A stretch of DNA of 64,000 bases, taken from JAGVSR01 sp963786675. Its GTDB lineage: Bacteria > Pseudomonadota > Alphaproteobacteria > Rhizobiales > Hyphomicrobiaceae. A model generated the notes under the pieces. It was not told where the DNA came from. It did not search any database and saw only the letters and a list, made by a program, of their open reading frames with translations. The position numbers and the translations under genes are program-made. Below are positions 41,297 through 52,600 of this stretch, piece by piece (within the stretch, counting starts at the first letter, position 1; every line of letters starts with the position of its first letter). The DNA lies in the NCBI GenBank assembly GCA_963786675.1, contig CAWAZY010000002.1:1-64000 (forward strand), written 5' to 3'.

Positions 41297-42536
41297 GTGC
41301 TATGATGCCATCGGCGTTACCGCCCGCGCCACCGCCGCCACCGACCGATTGGGCGAAGATGCCTCGCGCAAAGTTACCGGTGGTTGTAATGGTGCCGGAG
41401 TTCACAGCCGTTACATCACCGCCCGCACCCGCGCTGCCTCCGTTGCCCGCCCAGCTGATGATGCCGACGGCATTGCCGCCGGCACCGCCGAAACCGCCCA
41501 CGCTCTGCAAAAAGATGCCGTGCGCGTTGACGCCGCCGGTAGAAACGGAATCGTTGTTCGTCACGGTGACGCTGCCGCCATGGCCGGCGACGGCACCATT
41601 ACCGCCGCCGCCGAAGACACCCCCGAAGAGGTCACCGTCGCCGCCGTCACCGCCGTTGCCGCCGTTATTCTGGGCCACGATGCCGATGGCACTGGCGCCT
41701 TGGGTAGAGACGACACCGTTGTTGATGACGCTGACCGAGACGCCCGCGTTGTTGCCGCCAAGACCACCGCCGCCGCCGCCGCCGAACAGGCCGCCGTCAC
41801 CGCCGTCGCCACCGTCACCTGCAAAGGAGCGCGCGACGATGCCCATGGCGCCGGTTCCCGTCGTCCCGATCGACGCATTGTTCGTGACCGCGACATTACC
41901 GCCGGGGGCGCCGCGCTTGGCGCTGTCACCACTGCCAAAAATTCCGTCGCTGCCGTCGCTGCCGTTGCCGCCACGCGACTGGGCGATGAGGCCATGTGCG
42001 TTGGAGCCCGTCGTTGAAATGGTCAGCGGCGCGTTGAGGAAGACACTTATTCGGCCGCCAGTCTTATCTCTTGCACCGAACTGCTGCACCTCGATTCCGG
42101 CGGCATTCCTGGACGTGATAGTGCCGCCGTTGACGATGAGCGTCAGCGGATCCTGGGTAGCCGGCACAGGGCTCTCACCAAGTCCAAAGGAGAAAATATC
42201 TTGCTGGAGAAATGATCCAGACCGTCGCGCAAGGATGCCTAAGGTCCCAACGGGTGGCGCGATCGCGGCGGTGAGATTTTGTACGGTGATGGTTGCAGGG
42301 CTGCTGGAAGGTGTAGAAAAAATATCGAAAACTTCGCTCGCAGGGAAACTTCCAAGTGGCCCCAGCGAGAGATTGACCCCGCCGCTCATGTTGCCCGAGC
42401 AGTTCCAGCCGCCCGCGACCTGGACGCACGCCGCTTCAGCCGGTGTCACATGCGCGACCGCCAGTGCAGCAATCGAAACCGAGACGAAAAGCTTCGCCCG
42501 CGCGCGAAAACGCACGCCCCCGCAATGACCCCGCAT
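40851..42536 (-). CDS. Giant autotransporter, N-terminal part with signal peptide
   Basis: This is the true start of the autotransporter. It has a signal peptide (RAKLFVSVSIAALAVAHVTPAEA), a short Cys-bearing segment (CVQVAGGWNCSGNMSG), and then the first beta-solenoid repeats with HGIFLQSVGGFGGAGG and ARGIFAQSVGGGGGAGG. The coding frame is genuine only to about 41165. Beyond it the product becomes Arg-rich (WYGRRRRRWRDGH), a sign of the wrong frame, while the large downstream frame continues the repeats. Removing one base from the run at 41159-41165 fuses them as GGDGGNSSGLVAIGG. With the central and barrel parts the gene would span 42536-30805 and encode about 3900 residues. Confidence 0.83.
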   Translation of the reverse strand: MRGHCGGVRFRARAKLFVSVSIAALAVAHVTPAEAACVQVAGGWNCSGNMSGGVNLSLGPLGSFPASEVFDIFSTPSSSPATITVQNLTAAIAPPVGTLGILARRSGSFLQQDIFSFGLGESPVPATQDPLTLIVNGGTITSRNAAGIEVQQFGARDKTGGRISVFLNAPLTISTTGSNAHGLIAQSRGGNGSDGSDGIFGSGDSAKRGAPGGNVAVTNNASIGTTGTGAMGIVARSFAGDGGDGGDGGLFGGGGGGGLGGNNAGVSVSVINNGVVSTQGASAIGIVAQNNGGNGGDGGDGDLFGGVFGGGGNGAVAGHGGSVTVTNNDSVSTGGVNAHGIFLQSVGGFGGAGGNAVGIISWAGNGGSAGAGGDVTAVNSGTITTTGNFARGIFAQSVGGGGGAGGNADGIIALGGSGSRGGDGADVSVTNSGSVQTSGRQSHAIFAQSIGGNGGDGGELEWTGRDRWYGRRRRRWRDGHGRHVGYACDNRHQCARDFSAERGRRRRYRRVWRRRRCTGRFRWRGRTCVRRHRAASEQCQHFDERRRFHRCSRPIDRRRRR

Positions 42537-42606
42537 ATGACCCCTTCGATCCGCCCAGATCGATCGTGCTCAGTCTTAATTTCGGGGTACTGATGTTCGT
42601 CGGATA

Positions 42607-42632
42607 TGTCATATGTCAGATGCCATATGACA
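42607..42632. promoter_or_regulatory. Perfect 9-8-9 dyad in the divergent autotransporter/LuxR promoter region
   Basis: The arms TGTCATATG and CATATGACA are exact reverse complements separated by 8 bases. The site lies 71 bp upstream of the autotransporter start and 60 bp upstream of the LuxR-type gene. The size and symmetry suit a dimeric HTH regulator, most simply the adjacent LuxR-type protein. Binding is inferred. Confidence 0.6.
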
Positions 42633-42691
42633 GGAGTTTTGCGCTACGTAATGTCGTGTTCACGTCCCGCCGCACACGCACTGGTTGATCC

Positions 42692-43714
42692 ATGAATTCA
42701 GATGATACTTCCGATATTGATCTTACGCTTATCGCCGACAGCTTTCGCGCTGTGAGCGATGTCGGGGCCTGGGACAACTTGATTGCCTCATGGGATCGCA
42801 AGATTGCGGCAGCCGGACTGGGTGAGAACCGGCTGGCTGGCGAGACGCAAATCAAAGAGCAATACAAGGTCCTGGCCAGCCTGTTGGAACGGGTGGGTCT
42901 GCCCACGGCGCGCGATCCGCTAGAAGACGCCGTGGGCTCCGTGCCGGAGCCGGCCATGGCGCTCTCTCAAAAGCTCCGCGTCGTTGCCATCAATGCCGCT
43001 GGACGTGCCGCGTTCAATATTGAGCAGGGCCAATTTGCCGATCTTTCCTGGCTGGAGAGTGACCAGCACGCGAGCTTTCGCCAGTACGCCGCCGCGCCCC
43101 TCGAAGGGCGAAACGGCCAATACAGCATCATCCGCACGCATTGGCAGGACGGACGCAGCGGCTATGCGGAATTGTTTCCTGTTTCTCTTGCCGGTACGAG
43201 CGGCCAATTCATCGTGGTTCGAGAGTTGACCATTGCGTGGACGCGCGCCATGGAAGCCGTTCTCATCGAGGCATTTGCTCTGACAAATGCCGAAGTGGAA
43301 ACCGCGCGCAATTTATTCTCATACGTCGATGTCGCCAAGATCGCCGATGCCCGCGGCGTCAATATTCGCACGGCGCGCCTACAGCTCAGTTCGATATTCG
43401 GAAAGACCAACACAGCCAGCCAAGCGGATCTGGTCAGGCTCCTGGTACTACTCGCAGCGCGCCTTTCGGCCAAGGATGGTCAACGGCGACTCCACTGGTC
43501 CGATCCGCTCGGCAACGAGCGCCACATTGTACGTCCCGATGGTCGCAAACTCGCCTATACCTGGATGGGCGACCCGGACGGGCGTCCCGCACTTTTCGTA
43601 CCCGGGATCGTCAATGGCTACCTCTACCCGCCGGAATTCGAGAACACGCTGCGCGCCAAGCGCGTCAAACTTTACGTGATCGAGCCGGCCTGGGGCTGGC
43701 AAATCAGACGCTGA
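42692..43714 (+). CDS. LuxR-type regulator fused to an alpha/beta-hydrolase-like domain (5' part)
   Basis: This is the first part of a regulator. Residues about 80-180 look PAS-like (LRVVAINAAGRAAFNI, then FPVSLAGTSGQFIVVREL). Residues about 192-258 form a LuxR-type HTH (FALTNAEVETARNLFSYVDV, then AKIADARGVNIRTARLQLSSIFGKTNT). From about residue 280 an alpha/beta-hydrolase fold begins (GRKLAYTWMGDPDGRPALFVPGI). The frame breaks at about 43684-43688: as read it ends in AWGWQIRR, but dropping one base gives VIERPGAGKSD and continues to 44411. It is divergent from the autotransporter with a dyad between, so it probably regulates it and itself. Whether the gene is broken in nature or by a read error is open. 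Confidence 0.82.
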   Translation: MNSDDTSDIDLTLIADSFRAVSDVGAWDNLIASWDRKIAAAGLGENRLAGETQIKEQYKVLASLLERVGLPTARDPLEDAVGSVPEPAMALSQKLRVVAINAAGRAAFNIEQGQFADLSWLESDQHASFRQYAAAPLEGRNGQYSIIRTHWQDGRSGYAELFPVSLAGTSGQFIVVRELTIAWTRAMEAVLIEAFALTNAEVETARNLFSYVDVAKIADARGVNIRTARLQLSSIFGKTNTASQADLVRLLVLLAARLSAKDGQRRLHWSDPLGNERHIVRPDGRKLAYTWMGDPDGRPALFVPGIVNGYLYPPEFENTLRAKRVKLYVIEPAWGWQIRR

Positions 43715-44411
43715 CCGGACCAAGGACGCACTAACCGATTTTTCCGAGAGCATCCTGCACTTATGCACGTCCCTCGATCTCAGGGGCATTGCGGCGGCAG
43801 GCATTCATGCCGGTGTTATTCCACTGACTGCAGTCGCCGCGCGCCCAGATACGCCCTTTTCTTCGGTCGTCGCCCTCGGTCGCTTTCTCCATTACACGCC
43901 CAAACGTCTCGCCAAGGTAGCGATGGTGCCGAGAACGCTGCTATGGCTTTCAATTCACGCGCCGTGGGCCGCCGACATCGTCGGCCGCCATGGCTGGCGC
44001 GCGATCGTGCAGAATGGCGTCGATTGGTACATCGAACGCGCCTACAAGGACATGCCGTTCGACTTCGAGACAACAAAGCGTCCGGAAATCGCCGCGCTCA
44101 TGCGCAATGCCTGCGCGTATACCTTCCTGCAGAGCCATGAAATCTTCTTCGACGACATGCGTCTGCGCGCCCACGATATTCGCGAACACCTCAGGCCCTT
44201 AGCCATACCCTTCCACTGGATGGTGGGCACGGTCGACGTCTACGGTACCTCAGGACCTGGCAGCAGCTTCTACGAGCCGACGGATTTCGAAGAAATTCAG
44301 GCCTTGAACCCTCTGATCACCGTCGAGCAGATCATGCAAGGCGGCGAACTGCTCCCCTATCAGCAGCCGGCCCTCATCGCTGAACGCATCGCAGCCGCCG
44401 CCTATTCCTGA
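43686..44411 (+). pseudogene. Continuation of the LuxR/hydrolase regulator after the frame break
   Basis: This 241-codon frame carries the rest of the hydrolase-like domain. It starts RPGAGKSDADRTKDALTDFS, passes the nucleophile-elbow position (RGIAAAGIHAGVIP), a lid region, and ends GGELLPYQQPALIAERIAAA. The elbow reads G-I-H-A-G instead of G-x-S-x-G, and the position of the catalytic His near the C-terminus is Glu (GGELLPY). With both residues missing it should not hydrolyse esters and is more likely a ligand-binding sensor. It has no start codon of its own that fits the fold (an internal ATG at 43923 would omit the core) and belongs with 42692-43714. Confidence 0.75.
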
Positions 44412-44595
44412 TCGTTGGACTAGGCGCATTGGACCTCCCTTGAAATATTGCCTGCCCGACGATTCAAAGGGACTGGACAGCATGTCCTTGGGTGGGACTT
44501 GACGCCACCGTCTCCCCACGACCGCACTCACAGGAAGGTTTAGGTCCAGACTTGTACGTCATCCAAAGCTCGACCAACGATCCAGACAATTCAGA

Positions 44596-45603
44596 TCAAA
44601 CCTCAGCTGTACGGCTTCCGGTTGCGGACGCTGCCCGGTGTCCGGCCGAATGATCAATCGCTGATGAACGGGCTGCCTTTAGGCGGCTGAAATCTGCGTC
44701 CGCATGGTAGGACGAGCGCGTCAGCGGGCTCGAAGCCACGAGTAGAAATCCCTTCGCGAGGCCGATGCGCTGAAAGCTTTCAAATTCTTCTGGTGTGACG
44801 TAGCGCGCGATGGCCGCGTGCTTTGGCGTCGGCTGGAGATACTGGCCAATGGTCAGGAAATCGACGTTTGCCGAGCGTAGATCGTCCATCACCTGCAGGA
44901 CTTCGTCGTAGCTCTCGCCAAGACCCAGCATGATTTCGGATTTGGTGAAGACGTTCGCGTCGAGTTCCTTGACCCTCTGCAACAGGCGCAGCGAATGGAA
45001 ATAGCGGGCACCGGGCCGGATCTTCAAATAGAGAGACGGCACCGTTTCCAGGTTATGATTGAACACATCGGCGCGGGCAGCGGCGACGCGTTCTAGTGCC
45101 CCGTCCTTGCGCAGGAAGTCGGGTGTGAGGATTTCAATTGTCGTTTCGGGGCAGCGCGCGCGGATGGCCTGGATCGTCTGATGAAAATGCTCTGCGCCGC
45201 CATCGTCGAGATCGTCGCGATCGACGGACGTGATTACCACATGCCGCAATCCCAGTTGAGCGACGGCCGTCGCGACCTTCTCAGGTTCGTGCGGATCGAG
45301 AGGGCCGGGCCTCCCCGTGCGTATATTGCAGAAGCCACATGCGCGCGTGCAGGTATCGCCCATGATCATCATGGTGGCATGGCGCTTCGACCAGCATTCG
45401 CCGAGGTTCGGGCAGGCCGCCTCCTCGCAAACAGTGTGCAGGCCAAGACTGCGAACGACCTGATGCGTTCCGGCCAGTTCTGCACCATTGGACAGGCGGA
45501 CGCGCAGCCACGGCGGCTTGGGCAGCCGCGGCGTGTCGGGCCGGTTGGCCTTTTCCGGATGGCGGAGCGGCGCAGACGTGCGCGTGTCCAAGACAGAAAC
45601 CAT
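44596..45603 (-). CDS. lipA: Lipoyl synthase
   Basis: This 335-residue radical SAM enzyme inserts two sulfurs into octanoyl groups on lipoyl-carrier proteins, including GcvH. The auxiliary cluster motif is in CEEAACPNLGEC, the radical SAM motif in CTRACGFC, and the RSSY region near the end (LTRSSYHAD) supplies the conserved Arg-Ser-Ser-Tyr. The gene follows gcvP by 43 bp on the same strand with an AGGA site, so it seems to be the fourth gene of the glycine-cleavage operon. That links lipoyl supply to glycine induction. The C-terminal 25 residues are not conserved in the family. Confidence 0.95.
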   Translation of the reverse strand: MVSVLDTRTSAPLRHPEKANRPDTPRLPKPPWLRVRLSNGAELAGTHQVVRSLGLHTVCEEAACPNLGECWSKRHATMMIMGDTCTRACGFCNIRTGRPGPLDPHEPEKVATAVAQLGLRHVVITSVDRDDLDDGGAEHFHQTIQAIRARCPETTIEILTPDFLRKDGALERVAAARADVFNHNLETVPSLYLKIRPGARYFHSLRLLQRVKELDANVFTKSEIMLGLGESYDEVLQVMDDLRSANVDFLTIGQYLQPTPKHAAIARYVTPEEFESFQRIGLAKGFLLVASSPLTRSSYHADADFSRLKAARSSAIDHSAGHRAASATGSRTAEV

Positions 45604-45646
45604 GCGTCAATCCTTGCGGGGCCGGCGGGCCAATACTGTGGTCCGG

Positions 45647-48496
<2,850 letters not shown>

Positions 48497-48507
48497 GGGA
48501 GAAATCC

Positions 48508-48870
48508 TCAACCGGTCAGTTTGGCGTAGGCTTCCGCATCGAGAAGCGCTCCGAAATCGGCGGGGTTGGCGAGGCGCATTTTGTATAGCCAGCCGGCTGC
48601 GTCGGGATCGGCGGTTACGACGGCGGGATCATCCACGGCCGCCTGATTGACTTCGACGACTTCTCCGTCGAGCGGGGCAAAGACGTCGGAGGCCGTCTTG
48701 ACGGATTCGACGACGGCCGCGGCCGCGCCCTTCTTTAGCTTGGCACCGACCTTTGGCAGCTCGACGAATACAAGGTCGCCCAGAAGATTGGAGGCGTGCG
48801 GTGTAATGCCGACGGTTGCGATATCGCCGTCGAGCTTCACCCACTCGTGATCTTCGGTAAATTTCATCAT
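48508..48870 (-). CDS. gcvH: Glycine cleavage system H protein
   Basis: This small carrier of 120 residues holds the aminomethyl group on a lipoyl arm and moves between P, T and L proteins. The lipoyl-bearing Lys is in VVESVKTASDV (about residue 58). FTEDHEWVKLDGDIATVGIT is the usual start. ATG 48870 is chosen because AGGAG is 6 bp upstream, not the upstream frame start at 48894. It sits between gcvT and gcvP. Confidence 0.96.
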   Translation of the reverse strand: MMKFTEDHEWVKLDGDIATVGITPHASNLLGDLVFVELPKVGAKLKKGAAAAVVESVKTASDVFAPLDGEVVEVNQAAVDDPAVVTADPDAAGWLYKMRLANPADFGALLDAEAYAKLTG

Positions 48871-48903
48871 GGAGAGCTCCTGCTGTGACAACATCGGAAC
48901 GGT

Positions 48904-50058
48904 TTACGTACGGCGATGATAACTATGCGGGACAAAGGGAAGTTTCACGACTTCGGCATCCAGCATCGCCCCGCGCACGACCAGCTTGAGGGGCGTACCG
49001 GGCGTCGCATGAGACGGCTGCACGTAGCCCATCGCAACCGGGCGCTTGAGCGATGGCGAATAGCCACCCGATGTGATGCGCCCGAGCGGCGCGCCATCGC
49101 GGTCCAGCACTTCGGTTCCCTCGCGCGCGGGCGCTCGTCCAGCTGGCAGAATGCCAACCCGCAGCCGTGCGGGCGGGTCGCTCAATTCGCGCAAGATGCG
49201 TTCAGCTCCGGGAAAATCCGCTGATTGGCGCCTGCGTTTTTGGATCGACCATGCGAGGCCCGCTTCAATGGGCGAGGTCGTCTCGTCAAGTTCATGCCCA
49301 TAGAGGCAAAGCCCAGCTTCGAGCCGCAAAGAGTCGCGAGCGCCAAGACCGATGGGCTGGACGGACTGAGCGGCCAGCAGGACATCCCACAGCCGCACGA
49401 CGTCGCTATTGCCAACCGAAATTTCAAATCCGTCCTCGCCCGTATAGCCCGAACGGCTGACGAAGCATGCGCATCCAGCGATCTCGGCTTTGGCCGCTTG
49501 CATGAAGCCAAGGTCCGCTGCGCCGGGCCACAATGCGGACAAGACCGCGACGGCTTTTGGACCTTGCAAGGCAAGCAGTGCCGCATCAGGCAAAACGTCG
49601 ATCTGCACGGAAGCTGAGATCCGTTGCGCGATGTGGCGGACATCGATGTCCTTGCGCGAGGCATTGAGCACGAGGCGGAGCGTACCCTCAGCATGGGGAC
49701 CGGCTGGGCGCGTCATCATGAGGTCGTCGATGATGCCGCCATCGGCGTTGAGGAGCTGCGTGTAACGCTGCTGGCCGGGATCGAGGCCAACGACATCGGC
49801 AGGCACGAGAGCCTCCAATGCCCGCGCGACCGCCTCGTGGCTGCCATCCGCCGCGCGCACGACAGCCGTACCCATGTGGCTGATGTCAAAAAGGCCCGCC
49901 TCTACGCGGGTCCACAGGTGTTCTTCGATAATTCCCGCCGCATATTGGACAGGCATTTCGTACCCGGCGAACGGCACCATGCGCGCGCCTCGCCGGACAT
50001 GTTCGGCATAGAGCGGCGTGCGAAGATGTTGAGACGGCGAACCAGCGCTTTCGGTCAT
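48904..50058 (-). CDS. gcvT: Glycine cleavage system aminomethyltransferase, T protein
   Basis: This 384-residue folate-dependent enzyme takes the aminomethyl group from GcvH, yielding methylene-tetrahydrofolate and ammonia. It has the N-terminal TPLYAEHVRRGARMVPFAGYEMPVQY, the SHMG segment, and the folate-site region RSGYTGEDGFEI followed by RDSLRLEAGLCLYG. First gene of the operon, 42 bp after the glycine riboswitch. The methylene-folate made would feed serine and C1 metabolism. Confidence 0.96.
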   Translation of the reverse strand: MTESAGSPSQHLRTPLYAEHVRRGARMVPFAGYEMPVQYAAGIIEEHLWTRVEAGLFDISHMGTAVVRAADGSHEAVARALEALVPADVVGLDPGQQRYTQLLNADGGIIDDLMMTRPAGPHAEGTLRLVLNASRKDIDVRHIAQRISASVQIDVLPDAALLALQGPKAVAVLSALWPGAADLGFMQAAKAEIAGCACFVSRSGYTGEDGFEISVGNSDVVRLWDVLLAAQSVQPIGLGARDSLRLEAGLCLYGHELDETTSPIEAGLAWSIQKRRRQSADFPGAERILRELSDPPARLRVGILPAGRAPAREGTEVLDRDGAPLGRITSGGYSPSLKRPVAMGYVQPSHATPGTPLKLVVRGAMLDAEVVKLPFVPHSYHRRT

Positions 50059-50099
50059 GACAGGCTCTCGGTTGTGAAGCGTTACGCGCGCTTACGAGA

Positions 50100-50312
50100 A
50101 CCCCCTCTGTCGCGGAACCTGAGAGTTTGGGCGATCATGCGGTCCCAACCGCACGCGCGCCTTACAACCGTCGGTGGGCTAAACAGAAATTGATCTGCCT
50201 AGCCGCTTTCCAGAGTGTCATCGGCATGCGGTCCATGTGCCTGAGAGTTTCCGGGGCGGTTGCTCCTTCGGCGCCGGCGTCGGATCGAGACGATCCAGCC
50301 GAACTCTTCCAC
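50100..50312 (-). promoter_or_regulatory. Tandem glycine riboswitch (gcvT motif)
   Basis: On the minus strand two glycine-aptamer cores are visible. Each has the hallmark AAACTCTCAGG (reverse complement at 50118-50128 and 50240-50250). The first has GCCGAAGGAGCAAC before it and GACACTCTGGAAAG after it; the second has CACCGACGGTTG before it and GACAGAGGG after it. The arrangement is two aptamers joined by a short linker just ahead of gcvT, the usual ON-switch for glycine cleavage genes. No clear expression platform can be resolved in the 42 bp before gcvT, so translational or short-terminator control are both possible. Confidence 0.92.
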
Positions 50313-50528
50313 ATGCCATTCCTGACCGGCGTGAACCTGTTCAAGTTCCACACCATGGTCAATTATACATAGGTACGGCCCGCGACGCTGACAATCTTTG
50401 AGCGATACGGGCTTGGAGCGCCGGGCGCGGATATCCTATTGCAGAGGTCAATTAGACGGCGTGAACCATCGCTGTCATGACCAACACCGGACACGGCCAG
50501 CGGCAGCGGCAGCTGCAGCTGCAGCGGA

Positions 50529-51575
50529 TTAGACGATCATCCGCTCTGGCTTGAAATTCATGCCAAACCGCATGATCTGCTCGATCAACTGCGGATATTC
50601 GATGCCGGCGTACTCGGCTGAACTTGCAAAATCCTCATCGGATGCGATTTGCGGATTGGGATTGGCCTCGAGGAGATAAGCGTCCTCCTCCGGCGTCACA
50701 CGGAAGTCGAGCCGCGCGTAACCGCTGAGACCCAGCAGCCGGTAGATTTCCCGCGCCAGCTTTTGAAGTTTTATGGTCAGCTTCTCGCTGATCTCCGCTG
50801 GGCCGGTCATCACGCCCACCTGATCCTGGTAGTTCGGGTCCCACTTGCCGCGATCCGTTGCGATCAACGGTGAGCCCTCAGGTCTGTTTTCGACAAAGAA
50901 TTCCCACGGCGGTAACACCGTCACGCGCTCGTTACCCATCACGCCGACGTAGATCTCGCGGCCCTCGATGTATTGCTCGGCCAAGGCTGCCGACTCCGCC
51001 GTGCGATGAATATAGTCCACCCGCTCCATCAGCTTTGCGTCGTCGCGAACAATCGATGCACCTGAAATCCCCACCGAACCTTCCGCGGTCAGGGATTTGA
51101 CAAACAGCGGAAACCCCAGCGTGCTGGGGCGCTTCTTGACCCGGTTCATGGGGAAGATGGCGAACTCCGGAACCTTTAGACCTTCGTAAGCCAATATCTT
51201 CTTGGTCAACGCCTTATCGCGCGAAATCGTCAGCCCTCGTGGATTGCATCCCGTATAGGCCTGACGCCGCAGTTCCAGGAAACTGACAACGTGCTGATCG
51301 AAATGCCCGACGCCGTCGAACTCTTCGACAAGATTGAAAACGATGTCCGGCTTGTGAGCATCAATGGCGCCGCGAATGGTCGATAGATCGTTCGATACAC
51401 CGACGGCGATGAGATGGTGACCAAGCAACTCGATGGCATTCTTGACGTCGTATTCGGTCTTGCGCAGCATCCGCTGCTTTTCGCTGTAATCTGTAATAGC
51501 GCCCGTCGGGAGCAATGCCTCATCCGCCAGAAGGACCACGCTCAGCTTCTTTTTTGCTTTCTTGATCGTGATCAT
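50529..51575 (-). CDS. ATP-grasp ligase, D-alanine-D-alanine ligase-like
   Basis: This 348-residue ATP-grasp enzyme resembles Ddl: SVVLLADEALLPTG at the N-terminus, FPLFVKSLTAEGSVGIS in the ATP-binding region, EQYIEGREIYVGV, GYARLDFRVTPEEDAYLLEANPNP with the Mg-binding Glu and Asn, and a C-terminal YPQLIEQI helix. It lacks the typical Ddl N-terminal sequence, so the substrate is unlikely to be D-alanine alone. Its ATG overlaps the stop of the upstream metallopeptidase by 4 bases (ATGA), which means tight coupling. A ligase that makes a peptide or amide bond next to a protease suggests making and trimming of a small peptide or cell-wall fragment. The true reaction is unknown. Confidence 0.82.
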   Translation of the reverse strand: MITIKKAKKKLSVVLLADEALLPTGAITDYSEKQRMLRKTEYDVKNAIELLGHHLIAVGVSNDLSTIRGAIDAHKPDIVFNLVEEFDGVGHFDQHVVSFLELRRQAYTGCNPRGLTISRDKALTKKILAYEGLKVPEFAIFPMNRVKKRPSTLGFPLFVKSLTAEGSVGISGASIVRDDAKLMERVDYIHRTAESAALAEQYIEGREIYVGVMGNERVTVLPPWEFFVENRPEGSPLIATDRGKWDPNYQDQVGVMTGPAEISEKLTIKLQKLAREIYRLLGLSGYARLDFRVTPEEDAYLLEANPNPQIASDEDFASSAEYAGIEYPQLIEQIMRFGMNFKPERMIV

Positions 51576-52600
51576 AGAGGCAGTCTCGGACTGTTCTGGA
51601 TGATGGCGACGGTCGCGCGCAGGACGAGCTTGGAAACTCTTGTCACCGTTTCAGCCTCCGGCCGCGATTGCTTCAGCTTCAACACGCGCGCTCTGTGTAC
51701 GAGCTGCCGCAGGACCTGATCGACAACGTAAGCTGGAACTCCCAGAGAGTTGGCGGTCTTCCGGCGCAGCTTCGTACCGTTTGCCGACAGTAGTCCGGCA
51801 GCTGAGACGTTGCCGCGCACCGGCCTGCTCTTTCCGTTGCTGGAGAAAATGCGTTGCAACTCCTCATCGAAGTCGTCTTCGGCATCTATAGCATAAAATT
51901 CGCGCTTCTCGTCATAATGCTCACCGAGCGTGCGCGTCGAATACTTCAGCTCGTTTGCGATCTTCCTGGGCTTTATTTTCGGCTCGGCATTCTGGCGATC
52001 GCACATCCAGGCATCAACGGTATTCAACTTCTCCAACGCCGGCCAGTCGCGATACTTTCGGCGCCAGCTCCGTTCCGACTTCAGCCAGACGGCAAACGTT
52101 TCGGCAAAATCTTCGAATGGGTGCGACTGGGCGTACCACGCGTTGAGATGCTGAACGTAATCGCGACTGTTCGAGTCCGCGACGTAGTCCTTGGGGTATC
52201 TGCGTTGCGGTGAACCGAACACCTGCCAGTACTCGCGCATTTCATGCAGCTGAAACGCCTCGTCGACGGCGTGCCCTGTCTCATGCCGTAGGATACTCAA
52301 CGCCTCGCGCATAGACAGCCCTTCCGCCTCCAGCATGATCCGGCGTTCAAGGCGTACTAGGCGGGGATGGAGGAGATAGAAGGGTACGGCGAAGCCGACA
52401 ACACCGTCTGGGTTGTACCATTCTTCCGCGACCCAGATGGCGGGCCGGATGCGAATGCGCCGCGTCCTCAACTCATCGAACACCGATTTTGCCCGCTGCT
52501 CTATGGCCGAGCCCTTCAGACGCAGCGGCAGGTCACAGAACCGCATGCGCAGCAGGTCTTTGTCCGGCATCTTGTCGAGCTGCGACGGTCGAATTGGCAT
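51572..52600 (-). CDS. Putative zincin-like metallopeptidase
   Basis: This 342-residue protein has the zinc-binding HExxH in ILRHETGHAVDEAF (His106, Glu107, His110) and a likely third ligand in FEDFAETFAVWL (Glu167), the gluzincin arrangement. N-terminal PIRPSQLDKMPDKDLLRMRFCDL is typical of a family annotated as putative zinc-binding metallopeptidase, found beside ATP-grasp ligases. No signal peptide is seen. It is the first gene of a two-gene operon with 50529-51575. The C-terminal 130 residues are basic with no known fold. The substrate is unknown. Confidence 0.75.
   Translation of the reverse strand: MPIRPSQLDKMPDKDLLRMRFCDLPLRLKGSAIEQRAKSVFDELRTRRIRIRPAIWVAEEWYNPDGVVGFAVPFYLLHPRLVRLERRIMLEAEGLSMREALSILRHETGHAVDEAFQLHEMREYWQVFGSPQRRYPKDYVADSNSRDYVQHLNAWYAQSHPFEDFAETFAVWLKSERSWRRKYRDWPALEKLNTVDAWMCDRQNAEPKIKPRKIANELKYSTRTLGEHYDEKREFYAIDAEDDFDEELQRIFSSNGKSRPVRGNVSAAGLLSANGTKLRRKTANSLGVPAYVVDQVLRQLVHRARVLKLKQSRPEAETVTRVSKLVLRATVAIIQNSPRLPL

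Noticed and set aside
32072..42528. Many long plus-strand open frames rich in Pro and Ala (for example 38127-38480, 38588-39694, 41179-42528)
   Set aside because: They are exact complements of the Gly-rich autotransporter repeats: GGx codons read as Pro-rich on the other strand. They lack ribosome sites and family resemblance.
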